This document shows, in pieces, positions 40,802 through 49,852 of a DNA stretch of 59,157 nt (position 1 is its first letter; each line of letters starts with the position of its first letter). The DNA is from Agrobacterium sp. a22-2. Its GTDB lineage: Bacteria; Pseudomonadota; Alphaproteobacteria; Rhizobiales; Rhizobiaceae. The stretch is taken from NCBI RefSeq assembly GCF_012276985.1, contig NZ_JAAXMM010000021.1, forward strand, positions 1 through 59,157, written 5' to 3'. The position numbers and the translations under genes were made by a program. Below the pieces are notes generated by a model. It was not told where the DNA came from, did not search any database, and saw nothing but the letters and a program-made list of their open reading frames with translations.

Positions 40802-40996
40802 ATGAAGAAAGGGGTAACGTCGGGAGCCAAGGATTGGCAAGGCCAGCGGATGCACAGCAAGAGGCTCGCGGCGATGGTGGCCGCCCGCAAGCGGCTGGCC
40901 AGTCGGGCCAACGAGGCGCTTTATCTTGCCAAAACCGTCGGGCGCGCTCTCGTTCGCACCTGGGAGCCCGCCAAGCCAAAGCTTGTCAGCGCCTGA
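40802..40996 (+). CDS. Possible small basic protein, 64 aa
   Basis: ATG 40802 starts a 64-codon frame encoding a basic, helical protein (MHSKRLAAMVAARKRLASRANEALYLAKTVGRAL). There is no clear ribosome site and no family that I recognise. An antisense frame of equal length exists. I list it with low confidence. Confidence 0.3.
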   Translation: MKKGVTSGAKDWQGQRMHSKRLAAMVAARKRLASRANEALYLAKTVGRALVRTWEPAKPKLVSA

Positions 40997-41044
40997 AGGC
41001 AAACAGGAGACAAAAGGGCCGCACACGTCTTTGCAGGCAATGTA

Positions 41045-41710
41045 TCAAGCGGTTTTCGCTGATCTCCTGGCCAGGTTGGCAACGAGATCACTGAAGCGGT
41101 CGCCCTGGATGACGACGTGATCGCGTAGCAGCTTTCGGGCAAGATCGGCATCGCCTGCCAAGATCGCCTGCACAATGCCGGCATGTTCATCAAAGGAGAC
41201 CTTCATGCGGTTGCGGACCCGCAATTGAAGCCGCCTGTACGGCCTCAGCCGGCGATGAAGCGCAACGCACTGGTCCTCAAGGAATCCGCTGTGGCTGGCT
41301 GCATAGATGGCGCGATGGAAGATCTCGTTGTCATAATAGTAGGCGTCCGTGTCGCCGCTGGCCGCTGACCGTTCACAATTGGCATGGGCCGCAAGCAGCG
41401 CGTGCCGGTCCTCCTCGACGTGGCGACGGGCAGCGCTGGCCCCGGCCATGCCCTCCAGTTCCGCCATCACCTCGAACATCTCGAAGACGCGCCCGGGCGC
41501 CGGATCGGTGACGACGGCGCCGCGCCGCGGCCGGATCTCGACCAGGCCGATGGCGTCCAGTTGCATCAAAGCTTCCCGGATCGGCGTCCGCGAGACCCCG
41601 AAGCGGGTTGCAAGCTGCACTTCATCCAGCCGGGCTCCCGGAGCGAACTCCCCGGTGACAATGAGGTTCTCGATCTCGTCACGCAGCTTGAGAAACGTAT
41701 TTTCGGACAT
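41045..41710 (-). CDS. matR: GntR-family regulator, FCD type, likely malonate regulator MatR
   Basis: A 221-residue repressor with a winged-helix start (LRDEIENLIVTGEFAPGARLDEVQLATRFGVSRTPIREALMQL, residues about 8-50) and a helical FCD ligand domain with FHRAIYAAS and DEHAGIVQAI holding metal-binding His. It is divergent from the malonate genes, and a TTGTATACAA operator lies between. MatR of Rhizobium leguminosarum has this role and a near-identical site. ATG 41710 follows GAGGGG; the frame is open upstream without meaning. Confidence 0.82.
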   Translation of the reverse strand: MSENTFLKLRDEIENLIVTGEFAPGARLDEVQLATRFGVSRTPIREALMQLDAIGLVEIRPRRGAVVTDPAPGRVFEMFEVMAELEGMAGASAARRHVEEDRHALLAAHANCERSAASGDTDAYYYDNEIFHRAIYAASHSGFLEDQCVALHRRLRPYRRLQLRVRNRMKVSFDEHAGIVQAILAGDADLARKLLRDHVVIQGDRFSDLVANLARRSAKTA

Positions 41711-41740
41711 GCGACCCCTCGCGTATGCAGGAACTGTAAT

Positions 41741-41754
41741 TCTTGTATACAATA
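41741..41754. promoter_or_regulatory. Probable MatR operator
   Basis: TCTTGTATACAATA contains the perfect palindrome TTGTATACAA (41743-41752). It resembles the R. leguminosarum MatR site, TCTTGTATACACGA as I recall it, in eleven leading positions. It lies 33 bases upstream of matR and 79 upstream of matP. Confidence 0.75.
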
Positions 41755-41832
41755 TACTTGACTTCGTGTGCAAGATCGGGAACTCATATAAATGTACAGC
41801 TGGAGGGCTGGAACAAAAGGGAGGAGAAAAAA

Positions 41833-42837
41833 ATGCGATACCTTTCGAGACAGCTGATTCTGGCTGCCGGAATTGCCGCCGCCTGCGTCCTGGGCGGCCA
41901 GGCCAGCGCGCAGACGGTGCTGAAGGCCTCACACCAGTTTCCCGGTGGCAAGGGCGATATCCGCGACGAGATGGTCCAGATGATTGCCCGCGACGTGGCG
42001 GCGGCCAATGTCGGCCTGGAGATCCAGGTCTTTCCCGGCTCCTCGCTCTACAAACCGAACGACCAGTGGAATGCCGTCACGCGCGGCCTGCTCGACATGA
42101 CATCATTTCCGCTGGATTACGCGTCCGGCCGGTACCCGATCTTCTCGGCGACCCTGATGCCGGGCCTCGTCGGCAATTTCGACCGCGCGGCACGTCTCAA
42201 CGACTCGCCCTTCATGGCCGATATCAAGAAGGTCATCGAGGATGCCGGCGCGATCGTGATTTCCGACGCCTGGCTGTCGGGCGCTTTCGCATCCAAGAAG
42301 AGCTGCATCACCTCGCCCGACACGATCAAGGGCCAGGTGATCCGTGCCGCAGGGCCGGCATTCGAGGAAATGCTGGTGGCGGCCGGTGCGTCGATCTCGT
42401 CGATGCCGTCATCCGAAATCTATACCGGCATGCAGACGGGCGTGCTCGATGCAGCCAACACCTCGTCATCGAGCTTCGTTTCCTATCGCCTTTTCGAGCA
42501 TGCCAAATGTCTGACGGCGCCGGGTGAAAACGCGCTGTGGTTTATGTACGAGCCCGTGCTCGTATCCAAGAAGGTCTTTGACGGCCTTACGCCCGAACAG
42601 CAGAAGGCAATCCTGGACGCCGGAGAAAAGGCGGAGGTCTTCTTCAACCAGGAAGTCCGCAAGGGCGACCAGATCATGATCGATGCCTACAAGAAGGCAG
42701 GGGTCGAAGTGGTGGAGATGTCCAAGGCGGATTACGACGCCTGGCTCGCAGTGGCCAAGGAGTCCTCCTACAAGAACTTCGCGGCGAATGTGCCGGATGG
42801 CGACAAGCTGATCGAGAAGGCCCTAGCTGTCAAATGA
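41833..42837 (+). CDS. matP: TRAP transporter substrate-binding protein for malonate
   Basis: A 334-residue periplasmic DctP-type binding protein. The signal peptide is about 1-26 (LILAAGIAAACVLGGQASA-QT). LKASHQFPGGKGDIRDEM and VQVFPGSSLY-like IQVFPGSSLYKPNDQWNAVTRG follow, as in DctP proteins; an Arg in VIRAAGPAFEEM (about residue 170) usually binds the carboxylate. GGGAGGAG precedes ATG 41833. It is followed by matQ, matM, matA and matB on one operon. Confidence 0.88.
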   Translation: MRYLSRQLILAAGIAAACVLGGQASAQTVLKASHQFPGGKGDIRDEMVQMIARDVAAANVGLEIQVFPGSSLYKPNDQWNAVTRGLLDMTSFPLDYASGRYPIFSATLMPGLVGNFDRAARLNDSPFMADIKKVIEDAGAIVISDAWLSGAFASKKSCITSPDTIKGQVIRAAGPAFEEMLVAAGASISSMPSSEIYTGMQTGVLDAANTSSSSFVSYRLFEHAKCLTAPGENALWFMYEPVLVSKKVFDGLTPEQQKAILDAGEKAEVFFNQEVRKGDQIMIDAYKKAGVEVVEMSKADYDAWLAVAKESSYKNFAANVPDGDKLIEKALAVK

Positions 42838-42905
42838 GCGGCAGGTGACGCTGGCGGCGCGTCCCGATGCGCCGCCCCCTCTTTCAACACCCAAGGATTT
42901 TCAGA

Positions 42906-43502
42906 ATGGTGAAAGCCTATATCACGGCTGTCGGCAACCTGTCGCGCGCCCTTGCTGTTGTGTCGACGGCGATGATCGTCGCATCCATGCTCGTCGTCTG
43001 CCAGATGATCCTCATGCGGTATGCTTTTCGCCTGCCGACGATCTGGCAGACCGATTTCGTCGTGTTCAGCGCCACGGCTGCCATGTTCCTCGGCGCACCC
43101 TATGTCCTGCTCAAGGGCGGACATGTCGGCGTCGATGTTGTTGAACTGCTGCTGGCCGATCGCGCCCGTGCCAGGTTGCGGCTGGTCGGCAGCATGCTCG
43201 GGCTCGTCTTCTGTATCCTGATGACCGTCGCTACCTGGATCCAATTCCATGAGGCGTGGGTCGGCAACTGGAAGCATTCCAGCGTCTGGGCGCCGCCTTT
43301 GTGGGTTCCCCTTCTCGCCCTTCCCCTCGGCTTCGGCATGCTGTGCCTGCAATATGTCGCCCACATCCTGGCATTGCTGTCGGGAACCGTGGCGGACAAG
43401 GGTGACCCCGTTGCTTTGACGCCTGAGCTTCCCGCCGGCCTGCTCAACCCCGCCGGCCTTCCCGACAAGGACAACCGGCCGATGAAGGAGTCCATCCGAT
43501 GA
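42906..43502 (+). CDS. matQ: TRAP transporter small membrane subunit (DctQ type)
   Basis: A 198-residue four-span membrane subunit of the malonate TRAP carrier. Membrane segments are at about 10-33, 50-68, 90-115 and 130-160. Motif VCQMILMRYAFRLPTIWQTDFVVF is that of DctQ. ATG 42906 (MVKAYITAV) is used; AAGGA lies upstream. The stop overlaps the matM start by four bases. Confidence 0.87.
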   Translation: MVKAYITAVGNLSRALAVVSTAMIVASMLVVCQMILMRYAFRLPTIWQTDFVVFSATAAMFLGAPYVLLKGGHVGVDVVELLLADRARARLRLVGSMLGLVFCILMTVATWIQFHEAWVGNWKHSSVWAPPLWVPLLALPLGFGMLCLQYVAHILALLSGTVADKGDPVALTPELPAGLLNPAGLPDKDNRPMKESIR

Positions 43503-44815
43503 GCCCGACCGCTTCCGGCCTGCTGATCATTGCAGCGCTGTTCGTTCTCCTTGCCACGGGCATGCCAATTGCCTTCGCGCTGGGTCTTGCCGCCTTTGCC
43601 GCTCTCTTCCTGCAAAGCGGGCTCGACATTTTCTACATCCTCGGCGACACCATGTTCTCCGGCATCGCCAATCTTGCCTATGTCTCTATCCCGATGTTCG
43701 TGCTGATGGGGGCCGCCGTTGCCTCGTCCCCGGCAGGCTCGGACCTCTACACGTCCCTCGACCGCTGGCTGAACCGCATCCCCGGTGGGCTGGTGCTGTC
43801 CAATATCGGAGCCTGCGCTATCTTTTCAGGCATGACCGGCTCGTCGCCGGCCACCTGCGCGGCGATCGGCAAGATGGGTATTCCGGAAATGCTGCGGCGC
43901 GGCTATCCGGCGTCCGTCGCCACCGGTTCAATCGCCGCCGGCGGGACGCTCGGCATCCTGATCCCACCCTCCGTCACGCTGATCGTCTACGGCATCGCCA
44001 CGGAAACCTCGATCGGCCGGCTCTTCATGGCGGGTGTCGTTCCCGGCATCATGCTGACCGCCATGTTCATGGCCTGGGCCATTATCGACTGCAAGCGCAA
44101 GGGCTACGAGTTCGATGCCCGCGCCGTCCGCTACACGATGAAGGAGCGGTTCGCCGGCCTGCCGCGGATCATGCCCTTCCTGCTGATCATTGCCGGCACG
44201 CTCTATGTTCTCTACGGCGGCATCGCCACGCCATCGGAGGCAGCCGGCGCCGGGGCGCTGCTGACCCTGCTCGTCGTCGTCATTGCCTATCGCCTGTTTC
44301 GTTTCCGGCCGATTGCCAACATCTTTGGCTCGGCGATGCGCGAGAGCGTGATGATCATGATGATCATGGCGGCCGCAGAGCTCTTCGCCTTCGCCCTGTC
44401 GTCGCTGTTCATCACCCAGACGGTCGCCACCGTGATTGCCGATCTGGAGGTCAACCGCTGGGTGCTGATGGCGATCATCAACATCTTTCTGCTGATCTGC
44501 GGCATGTTCCTGCCGCCGGTTGCCGTCATCGTCATGACCGCGCCGATGCTGTTCCCGATCGTCACCCAGGCCGGCTTCGACCCCTACTGGTTCGCGATCG
44601 TGCTGACCATCAACATGGAAGTCGGGTTGATCACGCCGCCGATCGGTCTCAACCTGTTCGTCATCAATGCCATTGCACCGACGATCCGGACGAAGGATAT
44701 CCTCTGGGGTGCCCTGCCCTATGTGCTCGTCATGTTCCTGGCGATCCTGATCCTGTGCATCTTCCCCGATATCGCCACATGGCTGCCCAATCAGATGCTG
44801 GGAGCGATCGAATGA
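43499..44815 (+). CDS. matM: TRAP transporter large membrane subunit (DctM type)
   Basis: A 438-residue, roughly twelve-span sodium-dependent transport subunit. GMTGSSPATCAAIGKMGIPEM and GTLGILIPPSVTLIVYG are the hallmark repeats, with NMEVGLITPPIGLNLFVINA near the end. It imports malonate with matP and matQ. Stop and start overlap both matQ and matA (ATGA), so translation is coupled through the operon. Confidence 0.92.
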   Translation: MSPTASGLLIIAALFVLLATGMPIAFALGLAAFAALFLQSGLDIFYILGDTMFSGIANLAYVSIPMFVLMGAAVASSPAGSDLYTSLDRWLNRIPGGLVLSNIGACAIFSGMTGSSPATCAAIGKMGIPEMLRRGYPASVATGSIAAGGTLGILIPPSVTLIVYGIATETSIGRLFMAGVVPGIMLTAMFMAWAIIDCKRKGYEFDARAVRYTMKERFAGLPRIMPFLLIIAGTLYVLYGGIATPSEAAGAGALLTLLVVVIAYRLFRFRPIANIFGSAMRESVMIMMIMAAAELFAFALSSLFITQTVATVIADLEVNRWVLMAIINIFLLICGMFLPPVAVIVMTAPMLFPIVTQAGFDPYWFAIVLTINMEVGLITPPIGLNLFVINAIAPTIRTKDILWGALPYVLVMFLAILILCIFPDIATWLPNQMLGAIE

Positions 44816-46248
44816 ACACCACGACCTTCCTCGCCGACATGCTGCAGACGATCGCCGAAAGCGGACGCAGGTTTCTGTCGCTTGCTCCCCGCGAAGACAA
44901 TGGCGATGCGTTGCAGGGGATGGAGGCCCTGTGCGAGACGCTGCTGTCGAGCCGGGGGGAAGCCTCGGGCATGGCACTCGCCAAGACCATCCTCGATCGA
45001 TGGCAGAGCTTCGATCCCGGCCGGCAGCGGGATTTCATGCAGCTTCTGCTGTCGCGCTTCGGCCCGAACGCCGAACGGCTTGAAAAGGCGATCGACGCCT
45101 ACCGTGCCGAACCGGGGCCGCAGGCCCTGCTGGAACTGCACATGGCCGCCGAACCCCGCCGCCAGGAGCTGATCCGCCGGTTCAACCTGGCACCGAACGG
45201 CATCGCGACGCTGGTGCGCATGCGCGAAGTCCTTTTGAAGCTAAAGGCCGAGGATCCGGACCTGGAAGCGGTGGATGCGGATTTTGCCCATCTGTTCGGT
45301 TCCTGGTTCAACCGCGGCTTCCTGGTCCTGCGGCCGATCAGTTGGTCGACCCCGGCCGATATCCTGGAAAAGATCATCCGCTACGAAGCGGTCCACCATA
45401 TCGGCGGATGGGACGAATTGCGCCTGCGGCTGGCCCCTGAGGACCGGCGCTGCTTTGCCTTTTTCCATCCTCAACTCAGCGACGATCCGCTGATCTTCGT
45501 GGAGGTGGCGCTGACGAAGACGATCCCGTCGAATATCGGCGAACTGCTCATGGAGGATCGCGCGACGATCAGCGCCGGCGATGCGACTACCGCCGTGTTC
45601 TATTCGATCTCGAATTGCCAGGAGGGCCTGCGCGGCATTTCCTTCGGCAATTTCCTGATCAAGCAGGTCGTGGAGGATCTTCGGCGCGAACTCCCAAAGC
45701 TCAATACCTTCGTCACCCTTTCGCCCGTTCCAGGCTTTGCGGCCTGGCTGTCGCGCGAACGGCAGACGGAGACGTCGGAAATCCTGTCGTCGGCCGACCG
45801 CTCACGGCTTGCGGTTCTGGACGAGCCCGGCTGGGCCGAGAGCCCGGAAACGGTTGCAAGTATCCAGCCGCTGATGACCACGGCGGCGGCCTGGTATTTC
45901 CTCAGGGCCCGCAACCCGAATGGCAAGGTGATCGACCCGGTCGCCCGCTTCCACCTCGGCAATGGCGCCCGGCTGGAGCGGATCAACGTGCTCGGGGACC
46001 GGTCTGCCCGCGCGATGCGGCAGGCGCATGGGCTGATGGTCAACTATCTCTACAAGCTCGACGACATCGAGACCAATCACGAAGCCTTCGCTGGTCGCGG
46101 CGAAGTCGTCGCAGCGCCGGCGATCCGCCGAATGGTGCCGGCAGACCAGGGGTCGCGCGGCCTTTCGACACTACCACTTCTCACGGCCGCAAACCCGGCT
46201 TCGACCCAGAGCACAAAAACCAAAGGCAGCAAGGAGATTTCCGCATGA
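44812..46248 (+). CDS. matA: Malonyl-CoA decarboxylase
   Basis: Converts malonyl-CoA to acetyl-CoA and CO2 in the cytoplasm. The 478-residue protein has a helical N-terminal domain and a catalytic domain with FYSISNCQEGLRGISFGNFLIKQV, TLSPVPGFAAWL, and DPVARFHLGNGARLERINVLGD, matching the conserved Ser and His blocks of this family. ATG 44812 overlaps the matM stop; the open frame extends earlier but inside matM. Next is matB with four-base overlap. Confidence 0.92.
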   Translation: MNTTTFLADMLQTIAESGRRFLSLAPREDNGDALQGMEALCETLLSSRGEASGMALAKTILDRWQSFDPGRQRDFMQLLLSRFGPNAERLEKAIDAYRAEPGPQALLELHMAAEPRRQELIRRFNLAPNGIATLVRMREVLLKLKAEDPDLEAVDADFAHLFGSWFNRGFLVLRPISWSTPADILEKIIRYEAVHHIGGWDELRLRLAPEDRRCFAFFHPQLSDDPLIFVEVALTKTIPSNIGELLMEDRATISAGDATTAVFYSISNCQEGLRGISFGNFLIKQVVEDLRRELPKLNTFVTLSPVPGFAAWLSRERQTETSEILSSADRSRLAVLDEPGWAESPETVASIQPLMTTAAAWYFLRARNPNGKVIDPVARFHLGNGARLERINVLGDRSARAMRQAHGLMVNYLYKLDDIETNHEAFAGRGEVVAAPAIRRMVPADQGSRGLSTLPLLTAANPASTQSTKTKGSKEISA

Positions 46249-47762
46249 GCAACCATCTTTTCGATGCAATCCGTCATGCTGCGCGCCCTGATGCCCTCTT
46301 CATCGAAACGACCGGCGGCCGGACCTGGACCTATGGCGACATGCTGGAGCAGTCGGGCCGGCTTGCGGGCGCGCTTGACAGGCTTGGCCTGCGGCCCGGC
46401 GATCGCGTCGCCGTCCAGGTCGACAAAAGCCCGGAAGCCCTGATGCTCTATCTCGCCTGCGTGCGGGCCGGCGCCGTCTATCTGCCGCTCAATATCGCCT
46501 ATACCTTGGCCGAACTCGATTATTTCATCGGCGATTCCGAGCCGTTCCTGGTCGTCTGCACGCCGAAAATGCGCGATGGCCTGCAGCCGATCGCCCAGAA
46601 ATACGGTGCCCTTGTCGAAACCCTTGACGCCGACGGCGGCGGCTCGCTGCTGGACCTGGCACAGGACGAGGATCCGGACTTTCTCGACGCGTCCTGTGGC
46701 CCCGACAGCCTCGCGGCAATCCTCTATACATCGGGCACGACAGGACGCTCCAAGGGCGCCATGCTAACCCACGACAATCTGCTGTCGAATGCGTCGACGC
46801 TTCGCGACGTCTGGCAATTCACGGCAGATGACCGGCTGATCCATGCCCTGCCGATCTTTCACACCCATGGTCTTTTCGTCGCCTCCAACGTCGTGCTGCT
46901 ATCCGGTGCGTCGATGTATTTCCTGCCGAAGTTCGATCCGGACGAGGCCCTGCAGCTCATGCAGACATCGACCGTCATGATGGGCGTGCCGACCTTTTAT
47001 GTGCGCCTTGCGCAGCATGACGGGCTGACGCGTCAGGCGGCGGCCAAGATGCGCCTGTTCGTCTCCGGATCGGCGCCGCTGCTGGCCGAGACCCATCGCG
47101 CCTTTGCGGAAAAGAGCGGCCACGCCATCCTCGAGCGCTATGGAATGACCGAAACCAACATGAATACATCCAACCCCTATGACGGAGACCGCATTGCCGG
47201 CACGGTCGGCTTTCCCCTGCCCGGCGTTTCCCTGCGCGTCACCGATCCCGAAACCGGCAAACCTCTGGCTGACGGCGAGACCGGCATGATCGAGGTCAGC
47301 GGCCCGAACGTCTTCAAGGGATATTGGCGCATGCCGGAAAAGACCCAGGCCGAGTTCCGCGCCGACGGCTTCTTCATCACCGGCGATCTCGGCAAGATCG
47401 ACGAACGCGGCTATGTCCACATCGTCGGCCGCGGCAAGGACCTGGTGATTTCGGGCGGCTACAACATCTATCCGAAGGAGGTCGAAACCGAGATCGACCA
47501 GATTCCGGGCGTCGTCGAAAGCGCCGTCATCGGTGTCCCTCACCCCGATTTCGGCGAGGGGCTGACGGCCGTGGTGGTCAGCAAGCCCGGAGCGAGCCTC
47601 GATGAAAATATCGTCCTCAACGGGCTGAAGGACCGGCTGGCGCGTTTCAAGCAGCCCAAACGGGTGATCTTCATCGACGAACTGCCGCGAAACACCATGG
47701 GCAAGGTGCAGAAGAACATCCTGCGCGACACCTATGCCGGCCTGTACCGCAAAGAAAGATAG
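46245..47762 (+). CDS. matB: Malonyl-CoA synthetase
   Basis: Forms malonyl-CoA from malonate, CoA and ATP. The 505-residue AMP-forming enzyme has the P-loop YTSGTTGRSKGAMLTHDN (near 165-180), the A5 motif ERYGMTETNMN, TGDLGKIDERGYVHIVGRGKD (A8 hinge) and the catalytic Lys in PRNTMGKVQKN. Short length and GMTETNM are typical of MatB. It ends the matPQMAB operon. AAGGAGATTTCCGC precedes the ATG. Confidence 0.93.
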   Translation: MSNHLFDAIRHAARPDALFIETTGGRTWTYGDMLEQSGRLAGALDRLGLRPGDRVAVQVDKSPEALMLYLACVRAGAVYLPLNIAYTLAELDYFIGDSEPFLVVCTPKMRDGLQPIAQKYGALVETLDADGGGSLLDLAQDEDPDFLDASCGPDSLAAILYTSGTTGRSKGAMLTHDNLLSNASTLRDVWQFTADDRLIHALPIFHTHGLFVASNVVLLSGASMYFLPKFDPDEALQLMQTSTVMMGVPTFYVRLAQHDGLTRQAAAKMRLFVSGSAPLLAETHRAFAEKSGHAILERYGMTETNMNTSNPYDGDRIAGTVGFPLPGVSLRVTDPETGKPLADGETGMIEVSGPNVFKGYWRMPEKTQAEFRADGFFITGDLGKIDERGYVHIVGRGKDLVISGGYNIYPKEVETEIDQIPGVVESAVIGVPHPDFGEGLTAVVVSKPGASLDENIVLNGLKDRLARFKQPKRVIFIDELPRNTMGKVQKNILRDTYAGLYRKER

Positions 47763-47809
47763 GGTCACGACGTCAACCGCCACGAGGACTTGGCAAGCCG
47801 GGAACGGCT

Positions 47810-48475
47810 CTAGAACTCCACCTCGAGCTCGATGATCTCGTCGGGTTCGGCCTTGGCGCCTTCGGTCCATTCGACCATCAGGGGCCAGGAGAACACGGTG
47901 TCGCAATAGGCGGCCAGTTGCGGTTCGAGTTCGACCGAATAGGTGCGGAACCGGCTGCAGACCGGCGCATACATGGCGTCGGCGACGGTGGGCGTCTTGC
48001 CGAACAGCCAGGGCCCGCCGCTGAGCTCCAGGCACTCGGTCCAGATCGCCTTGATGCGCTCGACATCGGGGCGGGCGCCGGAGAAGATCTTGAAACGCGG
48101 GTGGACGGTCTTGAGGTTCATCGGCAGGGCGGAGCGCAGGTTGTAGAAGCCGGAATGCATCTCGCCGGAGACCGAGCGGCAATGGGCACGCGTCACCTGG
48201 TCGGCCGGCCAAAGCCCGGCCTTCGGCTTGATCTCGTGCAGGTATTCGGCGATGGCCAGCGTGTCCCAGACCGTCACGCCGTTATGGGTCAGCCGCGGCA
48301 CGAGCACGGAGGGCGACAGCAACAGCAGTTCCTGACGGGCGTCGTCGTCGAGGTCCACCATGACTTCCTTGAAGTCGAGACCCGCCATGCGGCACAACAG
48401 CCAGCCGCGCAGCGACCAGGAGGAGTAGTTCTTGGAGGAGAGGGTCAGTGTCGCATGCGCCATCGGAGTGAACAT
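47810..48475 (-). CDS. Glutathione S-transferase family protein
   Basis: A 221-residue GST-fold protein. The thioredoxin-like N-terminal domain has LTLSSKNYSSWSLRGWLLCRMAGL, in which a Ser is the likely GSH-activating residue, and PRLTHNGVTVWDTLAIAEYLHE with the E-S/T-like pocket. The helical C-terminal domain includes GPWLFGKTPTVADAMYAPV. The start is at 48475 (MFTPMAHATL) or 48463; neither has a clear ribosome site. Substrate unknown. It converges on matB. Confidence 0.82.
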   Translation of the reverse strand: MFTPMAHATLTLSSKNYSSWSLRGWLLCRMAGLDFKEVMVDLDDDARQELLLLSPSVLVPRLTHNGVTVWDTLAIAEYLHEIKPKAGLWPADQVTRAHCRSVSGEMHSGFYNLRSALPMNLKTVHPRFKIFSGARPDVERIKAIWTECLELSGGPWLFGKTPTVADAMYAPVCSRFRTYSVELEPQLAAYCDTVFSWPLMVEWTEGAKAEPDEIIELEVEF

Positions 48476-48585
48476 CCCTGTCGGACAATGTTATGCTTTC
48501 ACTCACAATCTTCTCGCATAGTGGACCTTGTTGCACTAGCATTTTTTGCAGTGCGGCAATTCTGCGGTGACGGGGTCCCTTGCTC

Positions 48586-49800
48586 ATGCTCTATCAAACC
48601 TACCAGTTCCATGACGACCTGATGGCGCCGATGCGCGACATGGCAAGGCGGCTGCAAGCCTTCTCAGGCTTTTCGTTCTGGGAACCGGTCAACACGATGT
48701 CGCGGTATTTCGGCGCAGCGATGGAGCTGATTTCGCGCTTCGAGATCATCCATACCGGTCCGGAATTCGCGATCACCTCCGTCATGATCGGCAATCGCGA
48801 CGCGCCCGTGACCATCGAGACGGCGCTGGACCTGCCGTTCGGCAAGCTCCTGCATTTTGCCGTCGATGTCGACACGCCGCGGCCCAAGGTGCTGGTGGTG
48901 GCACCGCTGTCCGGCCATTTCGCGACGCTGCTGCGCGGCACGGTGCAGACCCTTTTGCGCGATCACGACGTCTATGTGACCGACTGGGTCAATGCCCGCG
49001 ACGTGCCGCTGTCGGCCGGACGGTTCGGCATGGACGACTATGTCGACTATATCATCCGGTTTCTCGAGGAGATCGGGCCGGGCGCCCATGTCCTGGCGGT
49101 CTGTCAGCCCTGCGTGCAGACGCTGGCGGCCGTCGCCATCATGTCGGAGCAGAAGCATGCCGCCACGCCGCGCACCATGACGCTGATGGCCGGGCCGATC
49201 GATCCGCGCGAAAGCCCAACAAAGGTCAACGAACTGGCTGTTTCGAAATCGCTGGCCTGGTTTGAAGATTCCCTGATCAGCACGGTCCCGTCCCGCTTCG
49301 GGGGCGCCGGGCGGCGGGTCTATCCGGGCTTTCTGCAGCTTGTCGCCTTCATGGCGATGAACATGGACCGCCATCAGGAGGCGCATCGCAAGCTGTTCGA
49401 GCACCTGGCCAAGGGCGAGACGGAGAAAGCGGACAAGATCAAGGCCTTCTATGACGAGTATTTCGCCGTGCTCGACATGACGGAAGAATTCTACATCGAG
49501 ACGATCGACCGGGTGTTTCAGAAGGCGGAACTGGCGACGGGCAATTTCACCCATCACGGCCGCAAGGTCGATCCCGGCCATATCCGCAATACCGCCCTTT
49601 TAACCGTCGAGGGCGGGCGCGACGATATCTGCGCGCTTGGCCAGACCTCGTCGGCCCACGAACTGTGCCGTTCCCTGCGCCCGCATCTGAAGCGGCATCA
49701 TCTGCAGGCCAATGTCGGCCATTACGGCGTGTTCAACGGCCGGCGCTGGGAAGCCGAGATCTACCCCGTGGTGCGCAACATGATCCTAGCGATGGAATAG
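48586..49800 (+). CDS. phaZ: Intracellular poly-3-hydroxybutyrate depolymerase
   Basis: A 404-residue alpha/beta hydrolase that mobilises cytoplasmic PHB granules. No signal peptide. KVLVVAPLSGHFATLLRGTV contains the oxyanion region. The nucleophile motif is VLAVCQPCVQTL with C173 in place of Ser, as in Ralstonia i-PHA depolymerases. YVTDWVNARDVP and HIRNTALLTVEGGRDDI (catalytic Asp and His further on, NVGHYGVF) also fit. ATG 48586 starts MLYQTYQFHDD. It ends near a convergent stem-loop. Confidence 0.9.
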   Translation: MLYQTYQFHDDLMAPMRDMARRLQAFSGFSFWEPVNTMSRYFGAAMELISRFEIIHTGPEFAITSVMIGNRDAPVTIETALDLPFGKLLHFAVDVDTPRPKVLVVAPLSGHFATLLRGTVQTLLRDHDVYVTDWVNARDVPLSAGRFGMDDYVDYIIRFLEEIGPGAHVLAVCQPCVQTLAAVAIMSEQKHAATPRTMTLMAGPIDPRESPTKVNELAVSKSLAWFEDSLISTVPSRFGGAGRRVYPGFLQLVAFMAMNMDRHQEAHRKLFEHLAKGETEKADKIKAFYDEYFAVLDMTEEFYIETIDRVFQKAELATGNFTHHGRKVDPGHIRNTALLTVEGGRDDICALGQTSSAHELCRSLRPHLKRHHLQANVGHYGVFNGRRWEAEIYPVVRNMILAME

Positions 49801-49808
49801 GCCTTCCG

Positions 49809-49833
49809 GACGTCTGCGACTGTCGCAGACGTC
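49809..49833. terminator. Bidirectional stem-loop between phaZ and tmoW
   Basis: GACGTCTGCGAC-T-GTCGCAGACGTC, a perfect 12-bp inverted repeat with one central base. Convergent genes end on both sides. There is no T run, so Rho-independent function is likely but not certain. Confidence 0.55.
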
Positions 49834-49852
49834 GGCGAGGCATACCATCCGA

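Noticed and set aside
41743..41832. Upstream extension of matP
   Set aside because: Codons before ATG 41833 include the operator and would add a non-signal leader; GGGAGGAG fixes the start at 41833.
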